From: Zantedeschia hybrid cultivar | Lineage: Eukaryota; Streptophyta; Magnoliopsida; Alismatales; Araceae | Direction of reading: 5' to 3' | NCBI GenBank assembly: GCA_030544215.1 | Contig: JARZZO010000003.1 | Location: forward strand, 20,655,879 to 20,719,878 | Length of the DNA: 64,000 nucleotides | Part shown: piece by piece, positions 32,606 through 45,542 of the stretch | Position numbering within the stretch: position 1 is the stretch's first letter | Layout of the letters: each line of letters starts with the position of its first letter | Program-made: the position numbers and the translations under genes | The notes under the pieces: generated by a model | Database searches by the model: none | What the model was told of the DNA's origin: nothing | What the model saw: only the letters and a program-made list of their open reading frames with translations

Positions 32606-34456
32606 CTCGTTTTTCAATCTTAGACCGTTCGGTAGGAGTCACTTCCATAGCACGGGTGGAATGGGATTGATGCCAGAAGAAGGGGAGAGATCCAGAGAGT
32701 TGTCTGTAGATCCATACTTGTTAGAGATGTTCTCAGTAGGGAAATGTGTTGTTGATGCCATGGGACTTCTATTCTCCAAGTTTGAATTGGATTCATCTTC
32801 ATAACTGCTTTGAGTTGATGCCTGTATTCTTGCATGTGGAATTTGACACCCCTATCTCAATTGCGCACCCCACTGCTGTCAGCGAGTTTCGCCTGCCTTG
32901 AGGCTTTCCTCTATCCTTTGCTGCTAGTTTTTCTCCTTCGAGGATGCACCTTCATCCTCATCAGTCTTCTTTGCCTGCTCTAATCTCTTACCTGTGGGCA
33001 TCTTCTTGCTACTAGTGATTCACTGTGCATTCTATCCATTGGTCGCGATATGCTCTTGTCGCAATTGGAGACAGCCAGGTCAGTTGCTATGACCTTATTC
33101 TTGCAAAACCCTTAGTCTTGTAGGATACCATTCCCTCACAGTTGATGCTTCTGATTCACTTCATCTGCACCTTCTTGCTACAAAAGAGGGCTAGGCACCT
33201 TTGAAACCAGGAATCTTTCTTCTAGTACGATGGCAGGCAAAGTCTAGCAGCATATTCTATTATGAAAGTGCCACATCTGTTTATCAAAGAATGCTATTTA
33301 TGTCAGTTCCTTCTTGGCCTGCAACCTCTTGGTAGACAGGATATGGCACTTTCTCTTCTACTATAGCTAAGAGGGGATTCTTTCTTTCTAGGGGATATGC
33401 CCGCTTTCTATCTTACACTATCTATACAAAATTCCTAGCTGGCTTTGAAAGTCAAGTTCGAGCCCCTCCATTATTCAATACTTCTTCTTCCCATACTCTA
33501 TCCTAGGGGTTGACGCTATGGCTTATTTGGTTGCATAGGATATAGGGCTTGCTTACTGTCCCATTAGAGATGATCATCCTTGGGAACTTTGAACTGAAAC
33601 TGATCATTGACTCGAACGAGCACAAGGGTATAGATAGAAAAAGGGCTACGATAGCAGCTGGCTGACTGATGCACGTGGGAACCTTGCCAACTCTAGCTTT
33701 AGCTTACGAGATTATAAGATAGACTGACTTACTGGTTTAGAGCGTAGGGTTAACTTGTTAGAAGGTTTATCTCAATCCTATCCTAACTCTTGGGATCCCC
33801 TCTCTCCCTCTCCCTCTCCCCTGAATTACTTGAGAGAGCGTTGGATTACTAACTACTGGAAAATAGGGTAGGGAACGAGGCTAACCTCAAAAAGGTATTG
33901 GCTGACTTTCTTTCTCCCATTCCTTATGATATCCGTCCTTGCGTACCATGGATTGACTAGCGCTAGCTACATAACCAGGGGTGGACTTTCTCATCTTCTT
34001 AAACCTTTGAATGTTTACTTCTCATCTTGAACTTCCCTTGATTGATAAGATAACCTGGGATTCAAACTTTGGCTTACTCGCGCCTTGCTTATTATAATCC
34101 ATCTTCCTCCTGTGATACTCCTACAACTCAAAGGCAGGGTTTACTTACTCATTGCCTTACTCGGTGATTATAAAACCAACCTTTATCTATCCCATGGGCT
34201 GACTAATAATAGTTATAAAAGCCAAGCATGATCAAGGTAGGTGAGCCATTCCCGCTAATATAAGCCAGAATTTAAGAGAAACTTGGACCTGAGACCCATT
34301 TAAACAAAGTTCTAATTCTATCTCCGACCAAGGTAGACAACACCTAAGTTAACACTAAGCAACCGAACCGATCATGGGCCTGTCCTATTGGGTGACAAAG
34401 TGGACCTTTACCCGAAGCGTCAAGCTAATTCTATAACGCTTCCAAGACCACAAAGG

Positions 34457-34459
<3 letters not shown>
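32606..34459. other. Gene-poor DNA, continuation of the mitochondrial-like stretch
   Basis: About 1.85 kb that was contiguous with 15169-18294 before the Tat insertion. No ORF over 90 codons looks real. Wording and composition are similar to the left part. No mitochondrial gene is identified, so the origin remains an impression. Confidence 0.35.

Positions 34460-34528
<69 letters not shown>
34460..34528. repeat. (TA)n microsatellite, about 34 units
   Basis: Uninterrupted TA dinucleotides for about 68 bases. The flanking 34529-35053 shows no gene that I recognise. Confidence 0.98.
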
Positions 34529-34529
<1 letters not shown>

Positions 34530-35064
34530 TATTGATGCAACCGCACGAAAAGTTGTCTAATGATCCGATGGTGCCGCCTCTCCTACCGCTCAAGGATTTT
34601 GGTGCAACAACAGTCGCGACTAAAGCCTTTTATAGGGAACAACATGGATAACATTTGCAGTCAGTGTTTTCTGCATCCGTTCATGAGTTTGGGAAGGACT
34701 AAAAAGAGATTTGCCTAGACCAACCGTTATTCATCATGCTTTCAAGAAGATCTTTGAGGAAGAAACAATCTTCCGTTCCGTAGGATGGCCGAGCATGCGA
34801 TGGTAATGAAAATAGGTAGGATCATCCACTTTGCCGATATCACTAGGCCGCCAGCGGCTTTTATAAGGTGATCATCTCATTTTCAACATTGAATTCCAAC
34901 AACTGTCGAGTTTTATCTTGTGGGAATGAACAACATCGGCCCCCTTTGGGCCCTTGTATGTATTGAATGTTATACAATAGAGAAGCTCGAACCTTCCACT
35001 TATTCTTCCTATGTACGTAACAAATATAAAATAGAAGTATTTTGAAAAATGGCTATCATAAATT

Positions 35065-35371
35065 ATGATAACAACCAATAATTAGAGATGGGACCAACAC
35101 CTGTAGGAGACCCCGACAAAAGGTGGGGGCAGCTCCTAGGCTAGACACCCTAGTATACCAGATAAATTGGTAGAGGCTATGGGTAGGACCCAGGCCAGAC
35201 ACCCAAGTATACTAGATATAATGCTCAGAATGCGAAGGGGGACAATGTCTTGGGTAACTACTCCAAGGCGAGATAGGGACCTAGACCCCAAACCCCATGA
35301 CCAGCAGGTATTTAACCTGCCAAAGGTCGGGGCCTATCCACTATGCCATTCACTTGTCCCCTTTGATAGAT
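35065..35371 (-). mobile_element. tRNA-derived SINE
   Basis: On the minus strand an RNA polymerase III promoter is visible: A box TGGCATAGTGG (35348-35338) and B box GGTTAAATACC (35317-35307, consensus GGTTCGANNCC), 31 bases apart, preceded by GGGGACAAGTGAA. The body carries two related segments (GGTGTCTGGCC and GGTGTCTAGCC, about 53 bp apart) that read as an internal duplication. The 11-bp TATCATAAATT occurs on both sides (35054-35064 and 35372-35382) and may be the target-site duplication, although about 10 bases separate it from the SINE start. No coding capacity; it would depend on a LINE. Confidence 0.6.
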
Positions 35372-35382
35372 TATCATAAATT

Positions 35383-35915
35383 TCAGATTTAGAAAATATG
35401 TCATGTTTTTAGAAATTAAATAATCTTCTGTATTTGCTTCCATGTCAGAATTAGATCGAAAATTTGATAGTCAGATTTCCATTTAGCCCTACATCCGACT
35501 TGCATCCCTTTCTCTTGGGATAATTTCAACATTTTATTGAGGTGATCATATGTATAACTATTGATGTGCATAATATCTCCTTATAATGACGACGACAATG
35601 ATGTAGTGATGATGACATTGATACATCCTGCCTCAATCCTGCACATTTTGTTGATGATGCAGTTTAATAGATTGATGGAAGATTGCAATCTTACATTTAG
35701 ACTACTAGTGTTATTTACGTTGAATCAAGAAAAATGCATGTGTTCATTAATTTTTTCCACATTCTCAAGGATTTATTTCCATATATTGAATTTTTAAGAG
35801 GTATATGCAAAATAAATTACACTTCTTAATCTCCAGTTATGCCTCATACATGATTTGTTTACTTATACACATTGCATCTGCGTATATTTCCATATAAAAT
35901 GTTCCAAGGTTTTAT
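35383..35915. other. AT-rich non-coding DNA
   Basis: About 530 bp; short ORFs only, with no recognisable protein or RNA signal. Confidence 0.6.
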
Positions 35916-35923
35916 ATCCAGAG
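35916..35923. other. hAT target-site duplication (ATCCAGAG), left copy
   Basis: Matches ATCCAAAG at 42078-42085 with one mismatch. Eight-base duplications are characteristic of hAT elements. Confidence 0.8.
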
Positions 35924-36361
35924 CAAGGTTCGCCGTATCATATTGGATTGGGCCGACTGGTATGAGTCGACTCATATCTGGGCCGACTCGATCCACTGGT
36001 ATGCTCAGATCGGACGATCTGGCTTGGACTATCCCCAGATCGCACCGACTCGAGTCATTTCAGGTCCAATTCGTACCAGATCTCATGATACAGGTTCGAG
36101 CTGCTGCGATATGGTGTGAGCCGATATTATGCACATCGATACACTCTAAGTCCTCCTTTTTTTGTCTACAACGTTTCTGTTCCGACAGAAACGTCGCAGA
36201 CGAAGCACTAGCACCCTTCTAGCCCTTCCCCCCTCTTCTTTCTTCTTTTTTTCTTAGTGTTTTTGGGAGATCCAAAGGATTTGTAGCTTTCAGAGCCGAT
36301 TTTGTTGGAGGAGAAGGGGTTTTCAAGTTTTAAGGACCGTTTTCATCCAACTTGAAGGTAA

Positions 36362-37138
36362 GCATCCGAACCTTAAAAATTCTTTTATTTTCAACTTCTT
36401 TTCTTGTTGTTTGATGTTATTTAGGGTATTAAAATATTAAGAATATGTAGATCTATTGTCTCTTTGTAATTTTGACGTGAAAAAAATTAGATTTGTTTAA
36501 ATTTGGGGTTGATTTATAAATTTTTATTAAATATTAAAGAATATAATAAATAAATAAATGATCTATTTATGTGATGATGGGTATAGATCTATGACTTTCA
36601 CATGTCTAATGAATTTTGATTCAAAATCTTAGGGTGTAGAGAATAATTTATTAATATGATTATTAAACTATTAAATAAATTATAAATTATAAAATATTTT
36701 ATAAATTATATACTCTAGAAGTAAAGCTATCGATATAAAATTATAAACATGCAAGGAAACATGATTAGATCAATACTTTAAATACAAAAATTTTAGTTTT
36801 AAATATTATTTTTTAAGAAATTAAATTAATTAATGGTATAATATATCATTACTTAATATTTTTAAATGTGAGACTTATATACAAATTTTGGACATGCCTC
36901 AAATTATATTTGTGTTCTTCATGCACATTAAAATTATATGTTCAATTAATATTTGTAATTTATTTAATTTATTAAGTTTATTTTAATAATTTGTTCAAAG
37001 TTTTTTAAAATGAATAATAAAATAGTAAAAATTCTTTTAATGTAAGGATAATTTTAATAGCACTTCAAGTCATACTTTTCTTAGTTGTTGTTTAATCTAT
37101 TTTTTTGATGTTATTTTTCTTTTGTTTCTTGCAAGTAG
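36362..37138 (+). other. Probable 5' UTR intron of the hAT transposase gene
   Basis: A donor GAAG|GTAAGC near 36358 follows a 5' UTR-like, pyrimidine-rich stretch. The interval is very AT-rich and ends in TTTTGTTTCTTGCAAG and then TAG directly before the ATG at 37139. Both AGs are usable acceptors. Confidence 0.6.
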
Positions 37139-39511
37139 ATGGCCGTCCTACCCCCTCGTTTAGAGTTCGGAGACATCGGATAGCAGTATAAGACCATGGT
37201 TGATGGCAACATGCATAAGTTTAAGTGCAACTACTATCAGTTTATAGGGCAGAGTGATGGTGTTTCTCGATTGAAGAAGCACCTTACAGGAGGTAAAACA
37301 GTAGGATATAACAAAGTCATTGGGTGTAAAAATGTTCCTAGGGAGGTCAAGACCCATATGGCTCAACACTTGCAAAGTCAAGTGGAAGGTCGCTTAAAGA
37401 AGGTTACAGACAAAGAGAGGGAAGAATACATGATCAACGGAGTTGTCAACGGGGGAGATGATGATAAAGAAGGAGGCTAGACTGAGTTTGATGATGATGA
37501 TGATGTTCAGGAGGTATATAGCCAGTAAGCCTCTAGCGTAGGCTCAATCTAGGAGGTGTATATCCTCTTATTTCAGTAGTAGACCAATGCCTACAAGTCG
37601 GGCTTAGAAGCACAAGGTAAGCACTCTAGTTGAGGAGGTTGACCCTTATATATTTCCTAGGGAGCATAAAAAATAAACAAGGGTTGATGATAATTACTAG
37701 AAAAAGGGCTGAGGTACATATTGGGAAGGGTTGTTACAAAATTTTAGCATCATGCATGCATCACCTTCAATGCAATAAATAGCCCTTACTATTCCAGTAT
37801 GATTTATGAAGCATAAGCTCGGGGGTTACATGTTAAGTCCCCCATTGTAAAAGAACTGGCAGACAATATCTTGATGATGAGGTCAAGGAGATCAAGTAGT
37901 ACATTGATTCATTCAAGAAAAAAGTGGGGAAAGTATAGAGTTATCTTGATGTATGATGGTTGGTTAAGGACCACCAAAAAGCAATCTCATTAATTTTTTT
38001 ATGTACTGCGACAAACAAGTATTCTATCATAAGTCTGTGAATGCATCAAATCATATACACAACTATGAGTACATTCTGGAACTTATGGATAGTGTTATGG
38101 AGTAAATTGACGAGAAGTACATTGTCTAAGTGGTAAAAAATAATGGATCCACATACGAAAAGTAGAAGAGGAGCTAATGCTCCGCAGACGTCATTTGTTT
38201 TGGACCCCACGTGCAGCCGCTCATTGTGTAGATTTGATACTGAAAGAAATTGGACAGCTAGAAGCTGTCAAGAAGAACGTTGTCAAGGCACAAAAGATTA
38301 CACGATATATGTACAACCATTATTATGTATTGAGACTGATGAGATATCATATATATGGTGAGTTGTTAAGGCCTCCCATCCTAAGATTGGCCACCAATTC
38401 CATTACCTTATAGAGTATGCTGAAACATGAAGTAGGCCTAAATTAGAAGTGGCAAATGGCTGCATTCTACTTTTGTTGCGACAGACGAGGGAGGCTTAGT
38501 GAACAAGAGTGGTTTTTGGGTGAAGATAAAGCTTATTGTACAGCTTATTAAGTCATTATATGAGGTCTTGCATTGCGTAGATAGAGATCGGACACCAACC
38601 TTAGGGTTAATGTATGCCAAACTAGAGGCTGCAAAGAGAAAGATACCTACAATCTCAAGAAAGTATGTGGAAGATTTTGTGAAGATTATAGAAAGGAGGT
38701 GGGACTTTCAGATGGGCAGAGAGTTGCATATAACAGGTGAAAAATTTACATTTCATGCCCTTTAGTGATAATTTTACTTTTTGAGTGATGCTTGATGGGT
38801 GAGGCATTTTTATTACAACGTATTATCTCTCTCCGGCATTTCAGATGCGTTGACGTACAATGATGACTTGATTGTAACCATGACAATAGTAGTCAACCAA
38901 CTTATGGATGATTCGAATGCAGCAGTGGAGACAATTAATGAAGTAGGGTGCTCAATCTTTTATTATTTCATTACTTTGCGTCTATTATGCAACGGTTCTA
39001 ATAATGTTGTTAATTACACAGATGAAATTCTTTTGGGAGGCAATAAGAACCTTTGCAGAGCCATCAACTATAGTTGGTCGTAAGAGATCTGATGCTGGTA
39101 TTAAAAAAAAATTGTTTATAGAAGAGTTCTACATATTATCTTTCTATTTTTCATGTCTTGATAGAGACTTTTATTATTTGTTTTGTAGTTAACTAGTGGT
39201 TTAATTTTAGCAAGTCTGCGACAAGGTTGAGAGAGATAGCCATCAAGGTCTTGGTGCCGACTTCTTCCTCCAGTGGATGTGAGCGAAATTGGTCTACCAT
39301 TATACTCATACATATAAAGATCAGGAATCGCTTGTCACATATCCGATTAGTTAAGCTTGTGTATGTCCATTATAATATGAGGCTGAAGATTAAACATTTG
39401 TAAAAAGACTTAAAGAAGGGAGAGGGTGATTATGATCCCACTGATCTTAGTTACCTTCGAGATGATGAGGATCTTATGGTTGCTCGGGTTGTCAGAACAA
39501 TAGGTCATTAG
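37139..39511 (+). pseudogene. hAT transposase pseudogene (BED zinc finger, DUF659/RNase H-like core, hATC)
   Basis: From an ATG at 37139 the frame meets TAG at codon 15 and then stays open to about 37480. That part is a BED zinc finger (HKFKCNYYQFIGQ ... LKKHLTGG); the second zinc Cys is Tyr. At 38170-38410, in another frame, lies the transposase core (HLFWTPRAAAHCVDLILKEIG ... MYNHYYVLRLMR ... LLRPPILRLATN), where plant hAT proteins have ATNF. At 39211-39402 is the hATC dimerisation domain (KVLVPTSSSSGCERNWST ... RNRLSHIRLVKLVYVHYNMRL), then one TAA and an acidic tail (DPTDLSYLRDDEDL) ending at 39511. The gene has numerous stops and frameshifts. Domains occur in the proper order and spacing for one gene. 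Confidence 0.9.
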
Positions 39512-41960
39512 GAGTCAGAACTTAGTGAGACACTTGATGAGGGACCTCGTCCTAACACCTTCTTGGTAGTAGAAGTATCAACAATAGTAGGCCACAGCGG
39601 AGACATGATGATGAATATATTATTGGACAAGGTTATGATCAAGAGCATGTACAAGGCCATGATTAGGAGGTTGACTTAGAGGAGGAGGATGATGATGATA
39701 ATGATGATTATGATGATCAGTTGGTCACAAGGGGTAGGAGCAGAGTAGCTCGGGATGATAATTTGCAGAGTAGGAGCGGCTAATGCAGGGTCGTGCACCT
39801 CAGCATCTTCTATTTGCACATGTATCTCAACATCCTCCAGTTGCACCTGCACCTTGACATCTATCTAGATTTCAGCCTAAATGGAGGTGCACAACGATAG
39901 CTTTCTAGTCAGAGTTTATGTCATTCTAGTGTATGTCCTCCAATATACCTCACATCTGGTGTAGTCCAGAAGCAAGCAGGTGGCAAAGAAGTTCAAAGGG
40001 GAAGAAGGGATGGAGTAGTACGAAGTCCTATATGTCAAAGGTGTTAGGAAGATCCAAAAAGGGTAAGAAGAAGGACGCAGACAGAGATGATCTACTTGAC
40101 ATTACATACTTAGATATACTAGATTTTGATGATCAAGATGAGACAATATCTCCTTTTGATACTAAAGTCTTAGAGAGTAGATCCGATTTATCAGCTAGAG
40201 ATGACATATATGATATTGACGAGGGAAGTGATGGGGTGGTGGTGAAGGGTGGTGGTCGTGGTCGTGGTGTCAGCCATGCTAGTGGGGGTGGTGATAGTAC
40301 TAGCCATGCTAGTGGGGGTAGGAGAGGTATGATCATGTTTATTACAAAGCAGGACTTCACACATGTTACTCAGAATAATGACCATGGAACTCGTCAGGCA
40401 GGTGACCGTATGGAGGCACTACTTCGAGCTCTGCTAAAGGTTTCATAGCATTGGAGGGGGCAACAAGTAGACATGTAAGATCAGATGCGCACTGACTCAT
40501 CCTCAGATGATGAGCGTTATTATGATCATGAGCTTAGCACCATCATGTATAAGTACTGGTTGCACATCATGATGAGAGAGTTTGATGGATTAAGCATACG
40601 GGATGCGAGAAGCTCAAGTGTATAACAATATAGTTCTGATACATCCAACTCTTGTCGGTAGTCACAAACAAGATATGAGAGTACATCGTCTTATAGTGGT
40701 GATCATTCAGTCTCAAGATACCAGCAGCCAACATTGGTTCCATATAGATACTGTACTTCATATGTATATCCATATGGTGGTTACACTTATGGTGAAGGTG
40801 TACCTTATGTTCCTACAGTACGACAGTCAGTAACATACATACCAAGTGATGTGGCATATCAACAGTACTCAACAAATTATTAGGAGAGATATAGCTCCTA
40901 TATGACTTAGAGCCAATATTAGGACTACGTGCTATCCAACTATCATGTTCAGTTACTAGGAGATGCTCCGATAAGGACTTATAACTATGTCATGTCTACA
41001 CATTATCTATATTAGGGCCATTCTTGGTATTTGACTCTTTACTTTGATTGTAATCTTAAACTCTTAATGTCTTTGTTTTATATTAATATAGTTCAATAGT
41101 TCAAATGAAATCATGTTGTTAAATTATTCTATCAATTCTTCTTTTGCAGATGCCATGTAAGCGACGTCATCTGGTATGGGACTACGGGTACACAGTCTCA
41201 GGAGATCGATGGATCTATTGTCTTTTACTATAGACACCTTGTTAGTAGGATCCATCGTTTCTCGGAACATCTTGTGGGAATGCTTAGAGATAACATTCCA
41301 TGTCCTTCAATCCCTTATGAGTCTATGTATAGTTGCATAGGTTTCTGAGCGAGGATCAGTCATCATCTAGAATGAGACTTAGACAGCTGATAGCCAGGCC
41401 ACCTACATCATCGACTCGTCTGTCATCATCTATGTCGGTAGGAGGATCTAGAGTAGAGATTGTGAATACTGTGCAAGCATTCTTTTCAGAGTTTCATGCT
41501 CCATCTACTATTATCCACACACCATCATTTGTTTAGATAATTAGCTATATTCAGAGACAGTCACATGTCCCACCTCTTTATTCCTATTGGGTTAGACTTT
41601 GGTAGAGAGGATGAGAGGTCTTTTCTTTCTTCTGATGACTTTAATGAGGATGATTGAGTTATTTCATCACTCATGTACTACATATGTCATGTATATGAAA
41701 AACTTATGAGTTTTCAATATTAATGTTTGAAAATTTACATTTGATCATTCTATAAAATTTGGTGTGCTACTTTATTTTACAAATTAATGTTTCTTGTATT
41801 AAATTCCTCTTAGTTAGTATGCTTAGTGTCATTTTTACATAGATAAATGCATAAAATTGATGTTTTTCCCTTAAATGTGACTCATAATCATTTACCATAA
41901 CGAGAAACATCAAGTAGAATTTATAAAAGTGCATATTTATGTCAATAAATTAGATATATC
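39512..41960 (+). other. hAT 3' region with a low-complexity ORF
   Basis: The stretch encodes Asp/Glu-rich and Gly/Arg/Ser-rich peptide in several frames. The longest is 171 codons (39933-40448), with a basic KGKKK patch, an Asp-rich segment, then GGGRGRG and repeated SHASGG. Plant hAT transposases can have acidic or glycine-rich C-terminal tails, so this may be decayed tail; a second gene cannot be excluded. From 41640 the DNA becomes AT-rich up to the subterminal region. Confidence 0.4.
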
Positions 41961-42077
41961 TTTCAAAAAAAGTCATAAACTAGCCTGAACTGGCCCTAGT
42001 CGGGCCAATCCGGATCGGATACGACTTGTATCTGGTTGGACCTGATCTGATCCGAATCTACAATATGACGAACCTTA

Positions 42078-42085
42078 ATCCAAAG
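42078..42085. other. hAT target-site duplication (ATCCAAAG), right copy
   Basis: Follows the right end CGAACCTTA and matches 35916-35923 with one mismatch. Confidence 0.8.
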
Positions 42086-43943
42086 GACCCTTGGTCTCTT
42101 TAGCTCTTGTTATTCCTTTTCTAGCAATTTCAATCTTCTTTATTTCCCGTGGTATACTTGGTCATGGGAGTGAATAGTTTCAATCTTTTTATTCCCTATA
42201 GAAAATTTGTTGGTTCTGGGAATTAAATATTAAGAGTTGTACTCGGTCCAACTACAGTGCAGACCTATGGACACTAGTATGGCTACAGATGTGAACATGG
42301 CCATTGTATAGACGTGCACCTAGCGATCTCTCCTAATGTGTTTTATTGCTTATGGTTTTGGTTTTATTCGCAAAAATATATAGGTTAGTTTTAATTATTT
42401 TGTTTCCTAAACTATGGGAGCTTGGGATTAGCCCTCAGGGAGTTTAGGACTTCGAATCAGGCGAAGATTCGAGTATATGGCCTCTTTCCACTGACCTCGG
42501 TCAGTGTTAATTACATCAGCAACTGCTCGACAACCCTTGATTCCGTTCGAATGATGCCCTTCAAATAATATATACTACCACACGATATGCATACACATGA
42601 AGGCATCTTTTAGATTAAATCCTTTGCCTCTCTCAAGTCCTTAAAGGTATTCGGATTTGTTTTGGGATATTAAGATAAATTCCTAGGTATTTAGGTTGAT
42701 CCCAAGTTATTAGGGTTAACCCTGAGTGCTTTAATATTGATTCCAAGTATTTTATACCTAAAAGGATGTTTTTGTAATTATGCCATGTTAGAGGGTATAA
42801 GAATATTATGGTCATTTTAGTGTATGAGGTGAGTTTTAATAGTTTAGGAAGGTTTCAACACCTTAGGAGGCAGTTTAGGGTTATTTTAAGGCTTCCTAAT
42901 TTTTAGACCAAATCGGGTTTTTAGCTAGTTATCATATTTTAATCTTTTTTATGATTTTTCTAGATTTTTTATTAATTTTTTGGCATATGAGAGGTATTTT
43001 GGTAATTCTACTCATTTTCAGAGTTTTGAGGGCATTTAGGGTATATTGGAGGTTTTTTTACATTTTTTAAGATTTTTATGTAATGTTTACAGATTTTATT
43101 ATGAGAAAGGGGGATTTTGGTCATTTTCTCCAGGGGTGTTTAAGTCATCTTGGGGATTTTTTTACATATTTTTGAGATATTTATTTCTGATTTTTACTGT
43201 TTTTTTTTAACTTATTTTATAGATTTATTATTTATTTATTAATTATCTATAGGTGATTGGTATTTTGGTCATTTTACACTGAAGTGTGTTATTTAGTATG
43301 TATATGGTCTATTAAGTGTTAAATATTGACTTAGACTTAGCTATGTATAGGGGTAAGGCCAAGGGCACTTAGGTCTTATTTAATTTTTTAGATATGTGTT
43401 TTATTATTTAAGTATAAGTTTAATCATATTAGTATAAGTGTTATTTAGGTGTCAGTTCAATTACATGAACATGTAACTTACGTATACATAAACATTTGGC
43501 ACAAGAAGTAAATTAATATTTTATTCAAAATTTCAATAAAGTGTTATCTTATAAGGGACGATTTTACAATAAAATTTTAACAGAGCTTCTCCTAGGAAAA
43601 CCTTAAGAAGAAAACTCAAAAAATAAAGCCTCCTCATATGCGTGCTTGAACTTGTGCAAGGCACACAGTTCGTAGTCTTAGCTCAGGCAACACCTTCCCT
43701 TAAAAGTTTTGGGCCTTGGATGGCATGCCCCTTGGCCTTCCCCTTCATGGGTATTTTTAAGGTCCGAGGGCCTTACCAGTAGGGGGTGCCACCGTAAAAA
43801 CTTTAGGAGAATGGAAGAAAGGGCCAAGAAAGAGATATGAGAGGGGGGAGGGGTTTCCGGTGGGGGTGCCACTGGTTGGACCCCCCACCAGCCATAGAGC
43901 TGGTGGGGAGTCCCCCCTACCGATTTCGAAACCGGTTAGGGGT
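42086..43943. other. Non-coding DNA between hAT and Angela B
   Basis: About 1.86 kb, AT-rich until about 43600 with long T runs and no ORF over 65 codons that looks real. The last 270 bp become GC-richer and repeat a GGGGTGCCAC word (43784, 43864, 43940), in one copy of which Angela B inserted. Confidence 0.6.
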
Positions 43944-43948
43944 GCCAC
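43944..43948. other. Target-site duplication (GCCAC), left copy, Angela B
   Basis: GCCAC here and at 56216-56220 bracket the element. Confidence 0.93.
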
Positions 43949-45528
43949 TGTTAGAATTGGGTGGCCTTATAGCCAATCATTGTACATTCTAGTTCAAGAT
44001 TATTAATAAAGGCAATTATTACTTCATTTAATAGTTCTCGCAAACGACTATCGTAATGAAGGTCCATAGACAAATGTATGGGATATTGAATCATGATGAG
44101 ATCATGATAGTGAGATCAATATCCTCAGTCAATTGTCTTAAACAGTTCTCGATCATAGGATATTTGAGATGGACATTAAATATCCGATAAGATCGACACA
44201 AGTTATGTCTGCTCATGTGATGAGGGTGAATGATCTCACATTCACTCGTGTGATGACACTAAGACAAACAAGTGGGTGCTCATTAGAGAATGAGTTCACT
44301 GAACAGACCCAAATATGAATTCCTGGATGGTAATTATACCTATTAGTCAACCAGGGAATTCAATCGTTGCAGTAGCACAGTTGGTCCTTTGACCTGAGTC
44401 ACCAATGATACCTTGTTTGTGGACCATTGTGTCTTGATTCTCTGACTCGTGGGCTTTAACCATTAAGTCCACCATAATCGGTCTTTCAGATACAGTGGAA
44501 AACTTGCGAAGGTAATTGAGTGAACAACAAGGGATCACTCACTCTTGGTATAAGACTGGAGAGAGAATGTCCTATGGATGTGTACACAGAAATCCCTGGC
44601 CAGGGTCAAATGAAAGAGATGTCTTTCTAGATATTAACTGTGTACTGGAATCCATATGGATAATGCGATAGAGGGTTTGACTATAAAACCATACTCTTGC
44701 GTTATCGGGACATTGCATGAGTGAATGATTATATCTGTGCGGTATCGACAGACGGAAAGTTCAATTGAAGGGAACAATATCCCTTATATCTTATGGGATC
44801 ATGAGGTAGTGTTTGGTGCTGTTCATGATCAGAAGGCCAAGTGAATTCATCATCGGATGATAATTTACTTGTTTATTAAATTAATCATTTAACATGCGAT
44901 GTTTAAATGTTAATTAATAAATATTAAACTCAAGAAACAGTTCTAAGTTTAACGGGCCTGCAACCGGACTGATATATGGGCCTAGAGGGTCACACACATA
45001 AGAGTTCTCGTCAGACGGTGAGAGATGTTAAATTTCATGCTTATCTGGGTTTTTGTGAAAAGCTGCAGGATAAACATGAAGATTTAATGGAGAATTATCC
45101 AAGGCCAAACTCTTGGATAATCATGAGGATTAACTCTTGTGCTTATCCTTATTTCTATATAAGGAGGGCCAAGGGGGAGTGGTAAAAAGTTAGTTGGACG
45201 AATTTTACTCCCCAGATTCTCTCTCTCCTCTCTCTCTCTCCTTCTCTCGGAGTGGATCTATCTCTCTCCGCGCATGGTGGATCTGAGATCTGGTCGGAGC
45301 ACTCAAGTCGAGGAGGAAATCGCGTCTACTGCGGGAACTCGTGTGGATACCTCTAGAGATCGTACGCATGCGCGATTACCGAGTCGGCATCATCTACGGG
45401 AGATTCGAAACCCCGCAAAGGTGAAGAACTGTTCTTCCCGCGTTAGTTTTAATGTCCGTTTTACGACCCCAACAACCGATACAATGGAATCATTTTTATT
45501 TCCCCTGCGTTCATGGTGATTCCTTACA
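43949..45528 (+). repeat. Angela B 5' LTR
   Basis: 1580 bp, TGTTAGAATTGGG to GATTCCTTACA. It contains the uninterrupted TTCTCTGACTCG target (near 44437) into which the solo LTR inserted in the partner LTR. Confidence 0.95.
45156..45162 (+). promoter_or_regulatory. TATA box, Angela B 5' LTR
   Basis: TTTCTATATAAGGAGGG, a standard plant TATA box conserved in all three Angela LTRs. A start near 45185-45195 is expected. A pyrimidine (TC)n tract at 45218-45249 follows in the transcribed part. Confidence 0.8.
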
Positions 45529-45529
45529 G

Positions 45530-45542
45530 TGGTATCAGAGCC
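45530..45542 (+). other. Angela B primer-binding site (initiator-Met tRNA)
   Basis: TGGTATCAGAGCC, one base after the LTR end. Confidence 0.95.

Larger units (their letters stand above)
35924..42077 (+). mobile_element. Degenerate hAT transposon, 6.15 kb
   Basis: Left end CAAGGTTCGCCGTATCATATTG and right end CAATATGACGAACCTTA form imperfect terminal inverted repeats of about 15-20 bp with an 8-bp TSD (one mismatch). Subterminal regions of about 180 bp (left) and 90 bp (right) are GC-rich and share inverted words such as GGGCCGACT and AGTCGGGCC, typical of transposase-binding subterminal repeats. Inside is a decayed hAT transposase gene (37139-39511) with a 5' UTR intron. Multiple stops show that it is no longer autonomous, but the ends could still be recognised by a related transposase. 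Confidence 0.85.

Noticed and set aside
37196..37480. Independent zinc-finger gene of 94 codons
   Set aside because: It is the BED finger of the decayed hAT transposase, followed in order by the core and hATC blocks.
45521..45528. Shared CCTTACA terminus of Angela LTRs and Tekay LTRs as evidence of common origin
   Set aside because: On the coding strand these are opposite LTR ends, and similarity is limited to about ten bases; chance is enough.
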